This document shows, one piece after another, positions 1-9,140 of a stretch of 20,720 nt of DNA. This DNA is from Clostridia bacterium. Its GTDB lineage: Bacteria > Bacillota_E > SLMV01 > PUMD01. Location of the stretch: contig PWUC01000177.1 of the NCBI GenBank assembly GCA_003562655.1, positions 1-20,720 of the forward strand, in the 5' to 3' direction. The translations under genes were made by a program, and so were the position numbers. How positions within the stretch are numbered: position 1 is the stretch's first letter; each line of letters begins with the position of its first letter. The notes under the pieces were generated by a model. That model did no database searches, was not told the origin of the DNA, and was given only the letters and a program-made list of their open reading frames with translations.

Positions 1-144
1 CAACAGGTGGTTTTCGGGACCATCCCGGTGAGGTATCCAGTCCAGCAGGACGTGGCTGGCCAGGGCTGCCACCGCCAGCCACCACAGATTGGCAATCCAC
101 CTGGAAAGCGCAGCCCCGGCAGCAGCGTGCGCGAGCAGCCACAT
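1..144 (-). CDS. Small membrane protein, N-terminal part only (runs off the window)
   Basis: The first 48 codons of a gene that continues beyond the left edge. The ATG at 144 is preceded by GGGGGA with a 5-nt spacer. The translation begins MWLLAHAAAGAALSRW and contains a hydrophobic run (NLWWLAVAALASHVLLDW) ending in the motif SHVLLDWIPHRD. A His-x3-Asp-x-x-Pro-His-x-Asp arrangement after a membrane segment recalls small clostridial integral membrane proteins with an SHFLLDxIPHWD signature, which in turn resemble YdjM-type membrane proteins often labelled metal-dependent hydrolases. That family link is from memory and the function is unknown. It lies about 300 bp downstream of tgt, in the place where yajC and secD often stand, but it is clearly not YajC. 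It is too short here to judge completeness. Confidence 0.6.
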   Translation of the reverse strand, partial: MWLLAHAAAGAALSRWIANLWWLAVAALASHVLLDWIPHRDGPENHLL

Positions 145-442
145 ACCAGTCCCCCAACCCTGCCGCCGACGTTGAAGGGCCCTCTCCTGGGCGAGGATCC
201 CAAGGGGCGCCGCCCCTCCTTTCTGTCGCCTCCCTCTGATCCCCTGTGCAGCCGACGGCGAAACTATGACGCCAGCCCCTTTGCCCGCATCACCGGGGTC
301 CGATGCCGGGACCGGTCAACGGTGTTCGGTGTTCGGTGCGGGTCTTTGGGAGGTCCGAGGTGCCCACCGGGACGCGCCGATGGGCCTCACCGGGAGGCCG
401 ATACGGGATCTCAGTTGGGCCAGGGCACCCTGACAGACTGAA
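145..442. other. Intergenic region downstream of tgt
   Basis: About 300 bp without a convincing gene. The only long reading frame (plus strand) is proline- and arginine-rich, has no recognisable domain and overlaps the membrane protein on the other strand. Two GC-rich hairpins can be drawn on the minus-strand transcript: 383-399 (6-bp stem, 5-nt loop) and 203-217 (6-bp stem, 3-nt loop). Neither is followed by a U tract, so neither is a canonical intrinsic terminator. A 7-bp direct repeat (gttcggt) occurs twice in tandem at 324-337. Confidence 0.5.
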
Positions 443-1579
<1,137 letters not shown>

Positions 1580-2689
1580 TCACTGGATCAACATCGCGTC
1601 TCCAAAGGAGTAGAACCGGTAGCGCCTGCGCCGGGCCTCCCGGTAAGCCGCCATGACCCTCTCCCGGCCGGCGAGGGCCGACACCAGCATCAGGAGAGTG
1701 CTGCGCGGCAGATGGAAATTGGTGATCAGCGCATCCACGGCCCTGAACCGGTGACCGGGATAGATGAAAAGATCGGTCTCACCGGCAAAGGGTTCCAGCT
1801 CACCGCCGGCCGCTGCGCTCTCCAGGGCCCGGACCGCCGTCGTGCCCACGGCGATGACCCGGCCCCCGGCGGCCCGGGCCCGCTCCGCGGCATCCACCAC
1901 CTCCCCGGGAACCTCCAGGTACTCGCGGTGCATCCTGTGTGCAGAGATGTCCCGCTCCCGAACCGGCTGAAAGGTGCCGAGGCCGATGTGCAGGGTGAGA
2001 TGAACGGAGTGCACCCCCATGTCCTCGATGCGGCGGAACAGTTCCGGGGTAAAATGCAGCCCGGCCGTGGGAGCCGCCACCGAACCCGGTCTGGACGCAT
2101 AGACGGTCTGGTATCGCGACGGATCCTCCAGGGGCCTCGTGATGTAGGGGGGCAGCGGCACCGAACCCATCTTTTCCAGCCGGTTTTCATCCATCTCCGC
2201 GTCCAGGCCGACCCGGAACCGTCCCTCCCCCAGGGCCTCCAGAACCCGGACCCGGGATCCACCCGCCGGCAGGGCGGCGACCCTCTCCGCCGGGTCGAGG
2301 GCAGAAAGATCCGCCAGGATCTTCGGAGGATGAACCTCGATCTGGGCGCCGGGACGCAGCCTGCGCGCGGGGCGCAGCAGCGCCACCCACTCACCGGCGC
2401 CCACCGGATCGATGAGGAAGACCTCCGCCTCCCCCCCGGTGGGAAGCTTCAGGCCCCGGAGCCGCGCCGGTATGACCCGGGTCCGGTTGAGGACCAGGCA
2501 ATCGCCCGGATGCAGAAAGGCGGGAAGGTCTCTGAACAGGCAGTGGCTCATTCCCCGGGGATCGCCCGGGTGACTCCTCCGGTCCAGGACCAGCAGGCGG
2601 GAGGCATCGCGGCGCTCCGGCGGGGTCTGGGCGATGTCGGACCGGGGAAGATAGTAATCATAGAGATCCAGCGACAGATCCTCTCTCAT
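1580..2689 (-). CDS. queA: S-adenosylmethionine:tRNA ribosyltransferase-isomerase
   Basis: It transfers and isomerises the ribosyl group of SAM onto preQ1-tRNA to give epoxyqueuosine, acting directly after Tgt. Signature segments: YDYYLPRSDIAQTPPERRDASRLL at the N-terminus, NRTRVIPARL, PLPPYI, YQTVYA, SVAAPTAGLHFT, LHIGLGTFQPVR, VGTTAVRALES and the C-terminal ITNFHLPRSTLLMLVSA. About 369 aa, slightly longer than typical, with the extra residues in the middle domain (the stretch around PPKILADLSALDPAERVAALPAGGS). I chose the ATG at 2689. A GTG at 2704 lies inside the Shine-Dalgarno AGAGGTGA and would give five extra residues. It follows the DUF2905 gene closely and precedes tgt by 18 bp, so it belongs to the ruv-que operon. 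Confidence 0.96.
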   Translation of the reverse strand: MREDLSLDLYDYYLPRSDIAQTPPERRDASRLLVLDRRSHPGDPRGMSHCLFRDLPAFLHPGDCLVLNRTRVIPARLRGLKLPTGGEAEVFLIDPVGAGEWVALLRPARRLRPGAQIEVHPPKILADLSALDPAERVAALPAGGSRVRVLEALGEGRFRVGLDAEMDENRLEKMGSVPLPPYITRPLEDPSRYQTVYASRPGSVAAPTAGLHFTPELFRRIEDMGVHSVHLTLHIGLGTFQPVRERDISAHRMHREYLEVPGEVVDAAERARAAGGRVIAVGTTAVRALESAAAGGELEPFAGETDLFIYPGHRFRAVDALITNFHLPRSTLLMLVSALAGRERVMAAYREARRRRYRFYSFGDAMLIQ

Positions 2690-2707
2690 CCTAGGTGGTC
2701 TCACCTC

Positions 2708-2932
2708 TTACCGACGCAGGATCAGATTCAGTACCAGGGTCAGCAGGACGCTCAGGGCCAGGCAGGTGGCCAGGGGGAAGTAGATGGTCAGGTTAGGGCG
2801 CCGGATGATGATATCGCCCGGCAGCCGCGGGAACACCCCGCCCCTCGCAGCCAGCCACAGCAGTCCCCCCAGGGCGAAGATGGACAGCCCCAGCATCATC
2901 ATGAACCGGCCCGGGGTTCCTGGATCCGTCAC
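2708..2932 (-). CDS. DUF2905 family small membrane protein
   Basis: A 74-aa protein with two hydrophobic segments (about residues 10-29 and 51-71) separated by the family signature [23 protein letters not shown]. This matches the DUF2905 family as I know it, whose members commonly sit between ruvB and queA in Clostridia and related phyla. The molecular function is not established. Its GTG start overlaps the ruvB stop by 4 bp (GTGA), indicating translational coupling, and queA follows after a few tens of bases. Confidence 0.9.
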   Translation of the reverse strand: MTDPGTPGRFMMMLGLSIFALGGLLWLAARGGVFPRLPGDIIIRRPNLTIYFPLATCLALSVLLTLVLNLILRR

Positions 2933-3981
2933 CTGGCCTCGTCCTCCCTGAACAGGTTCACCTGTGCGTCATCATCGGCTGGAGGCGTCAGCCTGAGATG
3001 GTCGTAGGCAGCCCGGGTGACCATCCTCCCCCGCGGGGTCCTCTGCAGCAGCCCGGTCTGTATCAGGTAGGGCTCATACACGTCCTCCACGGTCTGCGTC
3101 TCCTCGCTTATGGCCGCCGCCAGGGTGTCGAGGCCCACGGGCCCACCGGCGTAGTTCTCGATGATGGCCCTCAACAGCCGGTGGTCATTTTTGTCCAGCC
3201 CCAGGCCATCGACCTCCAGCATCGCCAGGCCATCATCGGCCACATCGGAGGTGATCACACCCTCGGCGCGGACCTGGGCGAAGTCCCGGAGACGCCGCAG
3301 GAGCCGGTTGGCCACCCTGGGCGTTCCCCGCGACCTGCGCGCCAGCTCGCCGGCCGCACCGACCTCCAGAGAAACCCCCACGATCCCGGCCGTTCTCATC
3401 ACGATCCGGGCCAGCTCCTCCGGACGGTAGTACTCCAGCCGCATCACCACCCCGAACCGGTCCCGCAGCGGTGAGGTCAGAAGCCCGATCCGGGTGGTGG
3501 CACCCACGAGGGTGAAGGGCGACAGGTCCAGACGGAGCGTACGGGCCGACGGCCCCTTGCCGATTATGATGTCCAGGGCAAAGTCCTCCAGGGCCGGATA
3601 CAGTATTTCCTCCACCGTCCGGTGCAGCCGGTGGATCTCATCAATGAAGAGAACATCTGATGGAGCCAGGTTGGTCAGAATGGCCGCCAGGTCCCCGGGA
3701 CGCTCTATGGCGGGACCGGACGTGACCCTGATGCCGACTCCCAGTTCAGCCGCAATGATGTGGGCCAGGGTGGTCTTGCCCAGCCCCGGGGGCCCGTAGA
3801 GCAGGACATGATCGAGGGGCTCACCGCGCTCGAGGGCCGCCCTTATGTAGATTTCCATCCGCTCCTTCACCCGGCTCTGGCCGATGAACTCGTCCAGGCT
3901 CAGGGGACGGAGCCCGGCCTCGGGGGACTCATCGTCCCTGGGCTGCGGTGAAAGAACGTCTCCTCCCTGCGAACCACTCAC
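2929..3981 (-). CDS. ruvB: Holliday junction branch migration DNA helicase RuvB
   Basis: An AAA+ ATPase motor that, with RuvA, drives branch migration of Holliday junctions. The sequence shows [11 protein letters not shown] at the start of the AAA+ core, Walker [10 protein letters not shown] at residues 63-71, Walker B and DEIH at 112-117, sensor 1 GATTR at 160-164 and the arginine-finger region PLRDRFG at 171-177. The C-terminal winged helix includes [15 protein letters not shown] and [19 protein letters not shown]. Length 350 aa is normal for the family; the first 25 residues are a variable leader. The GTG start overlaps the ruvA stop (GTGA), with GGGAGGGG four bases upstream, so ruvA and ruvB are translationally coupled. 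Confidence 0.98.
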   Translation of the reverse strand: MSGSQGGDVLSPQPRDDESPEAGLRPLSLDEFIGQSRVKERMEIYIRAALERGEPLDHVLLYGPPGLGKTTLAHIIAAELGVGIRVTSGPAIERPGDLAAILTNLAPSDVLFIDEIHRLHRTVEEILYPALEDFALDIIIGKGPSARTLRLDLSPFTLVGATTRIGLLTSPLRDRFGVVMRLEYYRPEELARIVMRTAGIVGVSLEVGAAGELARRSRGTPRVANRLLRRLRDFAQVRAEGVITSDVADDGLAMLEVDGLGLDKNDHRLLRAIIENYAGGPVGLDTLAAAISEETQTVEDVYEPYLIQTGLLQRTPRGRMVTRAAYDHLRLTPPADDDAQVNLFREDEAR

Positions 3982-4586
3982 GGCACCCCTCCCTCGGCAC
4001 TGAGAATGCCCAGACCCCTGCGCACCATCTCCTGTACGCCCGCATCACCCGACATGTCCTGCAGGGCCAGGCGGACGGCCCGCACGGCCCGGGCCCGCGG
4101 GTAGCCCAGGGCCTCGAGGGCATCGACGGCCTCATCGGACTCAGCATCGCGTCCCCACCGCCGGTCGGCGGGCAGCAGGTCGATCCGGCCGACCCGGTCC
4201 TGCAGCTCCAGCACCATCCGCTCGGCCGTCTTGCGGCCCACTCCCGAAACCTGCGTCAGAACGGCAATATCTCCGGCTTCGACGGCACCCACGAAGTCCT
4301 CGGCCTCCAGGGTGTCCAGTACGGCGAGCGCCAGCCGCGGACCGATCCCCGAGACGCCGAGGAGCATCTCGAAGACCTCCAGTTCCTTGCGCTGGGTGAA
4401 TCCGTACAGCTCCATCGAGTCCTCCCTGACGTGGGTGTGAATGTGAAGACTGACCTCACTCTCCCCGGCTCGAAGGCTGTCCACCGCCCGGCCCGCCAGG
4501 TGAACCAGGTATCCCACTCCACCGACATCGATGATGGCCCTGTCCTGCATGATGAGATCGACCTGTCCACGCAGTTTGCCAATCAA
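3978..4586 (-). CDS. ruvA: Holliday junction DNA-binding protein RuvA
   Basis: The tetrameric junction-binding subunit that loads RuvB. It has the N-terminal OB fold ([12 protein letters not shown]... [10 protein letters not shown]), the [13 protein letters not shown] segment, two helix-hairpin-helix motifs ([16 protein letters not shown] and [16 protein letters not shown]) and a C-terminal domain III ([20 protein letters not shown]) that contacts RuvB. I place the start at the TTG at 4586, giving 202 aa, the usual length. It is preceded by GGTGGAGG at 7 nt and overlaps the ruvC stop (TTGA). A GTG at 4613 would add nine residues lying inside ruvC. Confidence 0.97.
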   Translation of the reverse strand: MIGKLRGQVDLIMQDRAIIDVGGVGYLVHLAGRAVDSLRAGESEVSLHIHTHVREDSMELYGFTQRKELEVFEMLLGVSGIGPRLALAVLDTLEAEDFVGAVEAGDIAVLTQVSGVGRKTAERMVLELQDRVGRIDLLPADRRWGRDAESDEAVDALEALGYPRARAVRAVRLALQDMSGDAGVQEMVRRGLGILSAEGGVP

Positions 4587-5080
4587 GTTCGCGCCTCCAC
4601 CCTGCGATCCCACTCCCAGTGACGCAGGCCGCAGATCGCCACGGCGAGGGCGTCGGCGGCATCGTCGGGAGAGGGCGTCTCCTTCATCGCGAGAACAGAC
4701 TGGACCATGGACTGCACCTGTCTCTTGGGCGCGCTCCCGTGGCCCGTGACGGCCATCTTCACCGCCGACGGCGTATACTCCAGAAGGGGCAGCTCCCTCT
4801 GGGCAGCGGCCAGAAGAATCACTCCCCGGGCCTGTCCGACGGACATGGCCGTCCGGACATTCTTGTTGAAAAAGAGCTTCTCCACGGCCACGGCATCGGG
4901 GCGGTGCTCCTCGATCAACGAGGAGACATGCTGGTATATTTTGACCAGGCGCACCGGGATGGCCTCGGACGGGGCGGGGCGGATCACCCCATACCCCTGC
5001 ACCCGCAGCTGGTATTTCCTCTGGGAAACAAGACCGTAGCCGGTTATGCTGGTGCCGGGATCCAATCCTAAAATGAGCAA
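4583..5080 (-). CDS. ruvC: Crossover junction endodeoxyribonuclease RuvC
   Basis: It resolves Holliday junctions by paired symmetrical nicks, with an RNase H-like fold. The four expected acidic active-site residues are visible: D7 in LGLDPG, E67 in AVEKLFF, and D140 and D143 in the PDDAADALAVA helix. The conserved segments NVRTAMSVGQARGVI and YTPSAVKMAVTGHGSA are also present. Length 165 aa is normal. The start is a TTG at 5080 with GGGGGG six bases upstream. It is the first gene of the ruvCAB-DUF2905-queA-tgt run, 43 bp behind yebC. Confidence 0.97.
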   Translation of the reverse strand: MLILGLDPGTSITGYGLVSQRKYQLRVQGYGVIRPAPSEAIPVRLVKIYQHVSSLIEEHRPDAVAVEKLFFNKNVRTAMSVGQARGVILLAAAQRELPLLEYTPSAVKMAVTGHGSAPKRQVQSMVQSVLAMKETPSPDDAADALAVAICGLRHWEWDRRVEART

Positions 5081-5123
5081 GAGATACCCCCCGTCGGCGG
5101 CAAGACCCTGACAGATGCCAACG

Positions 5124-5888
5124 TCACGAGTCCACGTACTTCTCCAGGTCCTCCTCGCTTATGTCAAAATTGCCGAATACCTCCTGGACGTCATCATGGT
5201 CCTCGAGGGCCTCCAGAAACCTGATCAGCCTCTCGGCCCCCCTGCCCTCGACCGCAACGTAGTTGTCGGTCAGGTAGGTGAAGCCCGCGCTCTGCACGGG
5301 ATAGCCGATCCCGGCCAGGGCCTCCCGGACACTGTAGATGTCCCCTGGAGGGGTGATCACCTCAAAGCTGCCATTGACACTGTTGAGGTCCTCGGCTCCG
5401 CCCTCTGCCGCGGCCAGAAAGAGCTCATCCTCGTCCAGATCCTCATCCAGATCCTCGCCCCGGATCAGGATTCGCCCCTTGCGGGTGAACATCCACGCCA
5501 CACACCCCGACTCTCCCAGGTTCCCTCCGTGCTTGGAAAACAGGTAGCGCAGTTCACTGGCGGTGCGGTTGCGATTATCCGAGACGATCTCCAGCAGCAG
5601 GGCCACTCCCCCCGGCGCATAGCCCTCGTACTGAAACTCCTCCAGGCGGACACCTTCCATCTCTCCGGTCCCTCTCCTGACGGCCCGCTCGATGTTGTCG
5701 TTGGGCACGCCCAGGGAGCGGGCCTCATCTATGGCCGAACTCAACGCGGCATTGGTCTCTGGATCTCCCCCGCCGCTCCGCGCGGCCACGGCAATCTTCC
5801 TCGCCATCTTGGAGTATATCTTCCCCTTCTTGGCATCCTGCCGGGCCTTTCTGTGCTTCCTGTTGGCCCACTGTGAGTGTCCAGCCAC
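5124..5888 (-). CDS. YebC/PmpR-type protein (TACO1 family)
   Basis: The N-terminal GHSQWANRKHRKARQDAKKGKIYSKMARKI and the internal NDNIERAVRRGTGE, EGYAPGGVALLLEIVSDNRNRT and GGNLGESGCVAWMF blocks are diagnostic. Family members have been described as transcriptional regulators (PmpR) and, more recently, as factors helping ribosomes through difficult stretches. Which role applies here is unknown. A run of acidic residues (GEDLDEDLDEDE) lies mid-protein. I chose the GTG at 5888 (254 aa), preceded by GGAGGTG at about 5 nt; the ATG at 5903 would place extra residues across the ribosome binding site. It sits directly upstream of ruvC, its usual neighbour in many bacteria. Confidence 0.94.
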   Translation of the reverse strand: MAGHSQWANRKHRKARQDAKKGKIYSKMARKIAVAARSGGGDPETNAALSSAIDEARSLGVPNDNIERAVRRGTGEMEGVRLEEFQYEGYAPGGVALLLEIVSDNRNRTASELRYLFSKHGGNLGESGCVAWMFTRKGRILIRGEDLDEDLDEDELFLAAAEGGAEDLNSVNGSFEVITPPGDIYSVREALAGIGYPVQSAGFTYLTDNYVAVEGRGAERLIRFLEALEDHDDVQEVFGNFDISEEDLEKYVDS

Positions 5889-5947
5889 GATATCACCTCC
5901 CATTGTGAAATCTGCCCCTGCCTGACTGCCGGTCCGGGATCCTGTGG

Positions 5948-6742
5948 TCAGTCTTCACGCCCAGGGGCGGCATCGTCGCCGAGGCCGAAGGGAGGAATGG
6001 GAGGGGTCCTGCGCTTGTGGCCGGTGCGCCGGTGCATGCTCTCAATCCTCTCGGCCACCCCGGGCTCGGCCACCCCCTCCAGAAGATACCTGTCGATCTC
6101 CGCGTAGCTGAGTCCCAGCTCCTCCTCGTCCGTCTGTCCCGGCCACAACCCCGCCGAGGGAGGCCGCGCGATGATCGCATCCGGCACCCCCAGGTATTGG
6201 GCCACCCTGACCACCTGGGCCTTGACCAGGTTCGCCAGGGGAAGCAGGTCCGCCCCGCCGTCTCCATGCTTGGTAAAATAACCGAGATAGATCTCGTCCC
6301 GGTTGCCCGTGCCCACCACCAGGCCGTTCCTCAAATTTGCCATGTAGTACAGGACAATCATGCGCATCCTGGGCTTCACGTTGGCCAGGGCCATCTTCGC
6401 GCCGGCCTCATCCCGCGGAAGCAGGGAGACCAGGGTGGCGTACGGTCCATCAAGGGGGACCTCCATACACTGCACGCCCAGGACATCGGCCACCCGTCTT
6501 GCATCCTCCACATCCCCGACCGGAGACTGGCACGGCAGTATGATCCCGAGAACGCCATCCGGAATCGCCCTGGCACACAGGGCCGCGGCGGCGGCCGAAT
6601 CGAGGCCCCCGCTGAGACCCAGCACGGTTCCATCACAGCCCGCAGCGTACACCTGCTCCCGGATCCACGCCACCGTGCGTTCGGTCCAGTCCTCAAGAAA
6701 TCTCTCCTCGTCGCCCCCAGCACGACACTCCCTGTCGCTCAC
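5948..6742 (-). CDS. nadE: NH3-dependent NAD+ synthetase
   Basis: It makes NAD+ from nicotinate adenine dinucleotide, ATP and ammonia. The N-type ATP pyrophosphatase loop LGLSGGLDSAAAAAL is at residues 41-55. Other family blocks: VKPRMRMIVLYYMAN, VVGTGNRDEIYLGYFTKHGDGGADLLPLANLVKAQV and the C-terminal PSAGLWPGQTDEEELG. There is no N-terminal glutaminase domain, so ammonia must be supplied from elsewhere. The length (264 aa) fits the short, ammonia-using type. The GTG at 6742 is chosen because GGAGGT lies six bases upstream; the longer TTG start at 6766 lies upstream of that site. It stands between yunB and yebC with 59-70 bp gaps. Confidence 0.96.
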   Translation of the reverse strand: MSDRECRAGGDEERFLEDWTERTVAWIREQVYAAGCDGTVLGLSGGLDSAAAAALCARAIPDGVLGIILPCQSPVGDVEDARRVADVLGVQCMEVPLDGPYATLVSLLPRDEAGAKMALANVKPRMRMIVLYYMANLRNGLVVGTGNRDEIYLGYFTKHGDGGADLLPLANLVKAQVVRVAQYLGVPDAIIARPPSAGLWPGQTDEEELGLSYAEIDRYLLEGVAEPGVAERIESMHRRTGHKRRTPPIPPFGLGDDAAPGRED

Positions 6743-6812
6743 GAAATCACCTCCGGAAAGGACCAACCATCAACAGTTTATCTCATTTTGCACCGGAGGC
6801 GAAACGGCTCGA

Positions 6813-7463
6813 TCAGCGATGGGGAAAGGGCAAAACTCCTGTGGCCAGGTACATCTCGGGGACCGGCCCCACGATCAGTGCCTCGGCGATGGGCAGCTGC
6901 ACCGACACCTCGATCTCCTCCTCGACCAGGGGAACCGCGATCCGCAGGACGCACCCCACGGACAGAAATATGGTGTGCTTTGCGTGGTTGATCCCGACTC
7001 CCACGAAGTCCTCCTCCACCGAAACCCGGGCCGACCCGACAGGAAGGACCTCCACGGGCAGGTGGGGCCCCAGATTGGCCAGGATGGCGATTCCCGTCAG
7101 CTGACCCAGGGGGATGCCCATGGTCTCATCGCCCATGCTGTTTATCCTGTCCTGGACCTGGTGGCCCACCCGGGCCACGATGCGTGAGATCCTCATGGTG
7201 TTCGGCATCATGTAGGATACGTATCCGTCGGTGGTGGTCTCCACGTGGATCAGGTCGGAATAATGAAAGGGTTGTGCCGCCTCATCCATGACCACCTCGG
7301 TGAGCATCGTGACGCCCATCCCCTGAACCCGGTTGCGCGCAATGACTATGAGGACGGGCTTCAGGACCCGGTCGGCAGCATAGGTTGCCGCACACAGCAT
7401 CAGTATTGCGAGCCCCAGGGCCACGAGCACAATCCGCTTTCTTCGTCGCCTGCGTCGCCCCAT
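6813..7463 (-). CDS. yunB: Sporulation protein YunB
   Basis: 216 aa with a strongly basic N-terminus (MGRRRRRRKR), one membrane anchor at about residues 11-30 and an extracytoplasmic domain. Conserved YunB features visible are YVSYMMPNTMRISRI, MGIPLGQLTGIAILANLGP, VGVGINHAKHTIFLSV and the C-terminal PIAEALIVGPVPEMYLA. In Bacillus the gene is expressed in the mother cell under SigE and is needed for full sporulation; its biochemistry is not known. The ATG at 7463 has only a distant purine-rich sequence (AAGGGGG, 13 nt upstream). A mother-cell-sigma-like -10 lies at 7498-7506 in the gap after tyrS. The gene is strong evidence that the organism makes endospores. Confidence 0.9.
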   Translation of the reverse strand: MGRRRRRRKRIVLVALGLAILMLCAATYAADRVLKPVLIVIARNRVQGMGVTMLTEVVMDEAAQPFHYSDLIHVETTTDGYVSYMMPNTMRISRIVARVGHQVQDRINSMGDETMGIPLGQLTGIAILANLGPHLPVEVLPVGSARVSVEEDFVGVGINHAKHTIFLSVGCVLRIAVPLVEEEIEVSVQLPIAEALIVGPVPEMYLATGVLPFPHR

Positions 7464-7497
7464 GGAAAACTCAGTGCCCCCTTCCGCCCACTCTAGC

Positions 7498-7526
7498 TAT
7501 TCTATGCGGCGGGGCACCCCCTGCGT
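7498..7526 (-). promoter_or_regulatory. Possible mother-cell sigma (SigE/SigK-like) promoter for yunB
   Basis: Minus strand reads CATAGAATA at 7506-7498, matching the CATAnnnTA -10 of SigK-type promoters and close to the SigE -10. An AC dinucleotide stands 18 nt upstream (7526-7525), near the spacing of the short SigK -35. The predicted start would give a leader of roughly 30 nt for yunB. The elements are short and chance matches are possible. Confidence 0.35.
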
Positions 7527-7527
7527 G

Positions 7528-8763
7528 TTAGTCTCGTCTAAGCCGGGCAAACCGCCGCCTGCCAACTCTCAGGACGGCGCCGTCGCCGACCTTCACATTG
7601 GCGCCGGGGTCAGTGATACGGTCGCCCTCGATGGAGACGGCACCCTGCTGGATCAGCCGGCGGGCCTCACTATTGCTGGGGGCAAAGCCGGCGGCACGGA
7701 GGAGCCTGACCAGCCACACGGCACCGTCCTCGATAAGGTCCTCAATGTGCAGCTCCTGCATCTTGTCGGGCAGTTCTCCCCGGGAAAAGACCCGGTTGAA
7801 GGCCTCCTCGGCCCCGGCAGCCTCAGCCTCACCGCAGTACATGCTCACCAGGGTCCTGCCCAGCTGCGCCTTGGCATCCCTCGGGTTGACCCCCCCACCG
7901 GCGAGGGCCGCCTCCATCGCCTCCACTTCAGCCTGGGGGACGGACGTAAGGTGCCGAAAATACCGGGTGATCAGCTGGTCGGGAATGGACATGATCTTGC
8001 CGTACATGTTCCCGGGCTCCTCGGTGATCCCGATGTAATTGCCCAGGCTCTTGCTCATCTTCTCCTGCCCGTCGGTCCCCTCCATCAGGGGCATGAGCAC
8101 GGCCACCTCTGGCTCCAGGCCGTAGGCCCTCTGTATCTGCCGGGCCACCATCAGGTTGAACTTCTGGTCCGTGCCTCCCAGCTCCACATCGCTCTTGAGG
8201 GCGACTGAATCATAGCCCTGCATGAGGGGATAAAAGAACTCGTGCACATACACGACCTGTCCCCCTGCCAGCCTCTCGGCAAAATCATTGCGCTCCAGCA
8301 TGCGGGCCACGGTCACGGCCGATGCCAGTTCGACCACCTCGGCGAAATCCAGGGCCCCCAGCCACCTCGAGTTGAACTCGATGGTGGTCCTGTCGGGATC
8401 CAGGATCCGAAACACCTGCTCCTCGTAGGTCTGGGCATTTTCCCGGACCTCTGCCTCACTCAACTGCCGCCGGGTCTGTGAGGCCCCGGAGGGGTCCCCC
8501 ACCCTCCCGGTGAAGTCACCTATGAGACATACCACCTCGTGTCCCAGGTCCTGGAACTGCCGCATCTTGCGCAAGACAACCGTGTGTCCGAGGTGGATGT
8601 CGGGCGCGGAGGGATCGAGGCCCAGCTTGACCTTCAGGGGTCGTCCCTCCCGTCGCGAGCGAATCAGCTTGTCCTTCAGTTCCCCGGCACTGATCACCTC
8701 CGTCGTGTTCTCAACGAGAACCTCCACCTGTTTTTCCACTGACATCTCTGGATGCAGTTTCAC
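7528..8763 (-). CDS. tyrS: Tyrosyl-tRNA synthetase
   Basis: It charges tRNA-Tyr. A class I catalytic core with the HIGH-type motif HLGH at residues 57-60 (GLDPSAPDIHLGH), the tyrosine-specific stretch MQGYDSVALKSDVELGGTDQKFN, and KMSKS at 235-239. A C-terminal S4 RNA-binding domain (about 345-405, with SNSEARRLIQQGAVSIEG) follows. 411 aa. The GLDP start of the first motif and the KSDVELGGTDQ block place it with the TyrRS subgroup found in many clostridia and Gram-negatives rather than with the B. stearothermophilus type. The start is the GTG at 8763 with GGGAGA at six bases. The longer frame up to 8904 runs into the T-box terminator and antiterminator and is not translated. It is controlled by the T-box leader directly upstream. 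Confidence 0.97.
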   Translation of the reverse strand: MKLHPEMSVEKQVEVLVENTTEVISAGELKDKLIRSRREGRPLKVKLGLDPSAPDIHLGHTVVLRKMRQFQDLGHEVVCLIGDFTGRVGDPSGASQTRRQLSEAEVRENAQTYEEQVFRILDPDRTTIEFNSRWLGALDFAEVVELASAVTVARMLERNDFAERLAGGQVVYVHEFFYPLMQGYDSVALKSDVELGGTDQKFNLMVARQIQRAYGLEPEVAVLMPLMEGTDGQEKMSKSLGNYIGITEEPGNMYGKIMSIPDQLITRYFRHLTSVPQAEVEAMEAALAGGGVNPRDAKAQLGRTLVSMYCGEAEAAGAEEAFNRVFSRGELPDKMQELHIEDLIEDGAVWLVRLLRAAGFAPSNSEARRLIQQGAVSIEGDRITDPGANVKVGDGAVLRVGRRRFARLRRD

Positions 8764-8783
8764 GCCATCTCTCCCTTCCGCAC

Positions 8784-8808
8784 AAAAAAACCGCCCTCTC
8801 AGGGACGG
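8784..8808 (-). terminator. Intrinsic terminator of the tyrS T-box leader
   Basis: The minus strand forms a CCGUCC/GGGCGG stem (with one G-U pair) around a six-base loop, followed directly by seven U residues. It lies 20 bp before the tyrS start codon and immediately follows the T-box sequence, so it is the regulated terminator that competes with the antiterminator. Confidence 0.9.
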
Positions 8809-9034
8809 AAGTGATTCCGCGGTACCACCCCGCTTGTCCCCGCCTGGGCGGAGACCTCTCATGGGTTCATCAGAACACTGCCCGGTAACGGGGGAACCGT
8901 CCACGCCTACTGCCCTTTAGGTTTCGGGTGGAAGCTCGGGAGTGTACGTCGCCGGTGGGTGGAACCGTTCGCAGCTGCCACGGCCTCTCTGTGCCACCAG
9001 GCCGGCGAACCTCTCCTTCACAGCCCGATTATTG
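8784..9034 (-). ncRNA. T-box riboswitch (tyrosine) upstream of tyrS
   Basis: A leader of about 250 nt. Its 3' part contains the conserved T-box GGGGTGGTACCGCG (8818-8831 region). The variable base after UGG is U, which can pair with the A73 discriminator of uncharged tRNA-Tyr. An intrinsic terminator follows. The stem I 3' side carries the codon UAC followed by A (8946-8944, within ACGTACAC), fitting a tyrosine specifier loop and the downstream tyrS. The 5' stem I side has the purine-rich GAAGGAGAGG typical of this region. Uncharged tRNA-Tyr is expected to stabilise the antiterminator and switch tyrS on. The exact 5' end is inferred from the promoter. Confidence 0.93.
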
Positions 9035-9040
9035 TCCAGA

Positions 9041-9069
9041 ATTATACCATCACGACCGCCCCGGGACAA
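9041..9069 (-). promoter_or_regulatory. SigA-type promoter for the T-box-tyrS unit
   Basis: A perfect -10 TATAAT (9046-9041) stands 17 bp from a -35 TTGTCC (9069-9064). The expected transcription start near 9034 leaves a full-length T-box leader. This is the clearest vegetative promoter in the window. Confidence 0.85.
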
Positions 9070-9140
9070 CATGCCCCCGCACCTGACGGCGGGGCGGTCC
9101 AGAACCCGACGCGGGCGGGGCCGGCCAGCGACTCCGGTGT

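Noticed and set aside
203..217. GC-rich hairpins downstream of tgt (also 383-399) as intrinsic terminators
   Set aside because: Short stems without a following U run on the minus strand; at best weak structures.
7..441. 144-codon open frame on the plus strand
   Set aside because: Proline/arginine-rich with no domain-like pattern, no Shine-Dalgarno, opposite to all neighbours, and overlapping a better minus-strand gene at 1-144.
1712..3007. 431-codon open frame on the plus strand (likewise 16674-17906 and 6017-6991)
   Set aside because: These lie antisense to queA/DUF2905/ruvB, the 381-aa gene and nadE/yunB. Their translations are low-complexity Gly/His/Pro/Arg/Gln shadows typical of GC-rich coding DNA.
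8764..8904. 47-residue N-terminal extension of tyrS
   Set aside because: It translates the T-box antiterminator and terminator; the GTG at 8763 has its own ribosome binding site.
9075..9094. CCCCGC/GCGGGG hairpin as a terminator for the phosphatase cluster
   Set aside because: There is no U tract and it runs into the tyrS -35 region; it may be chance in GC-rich sequence.
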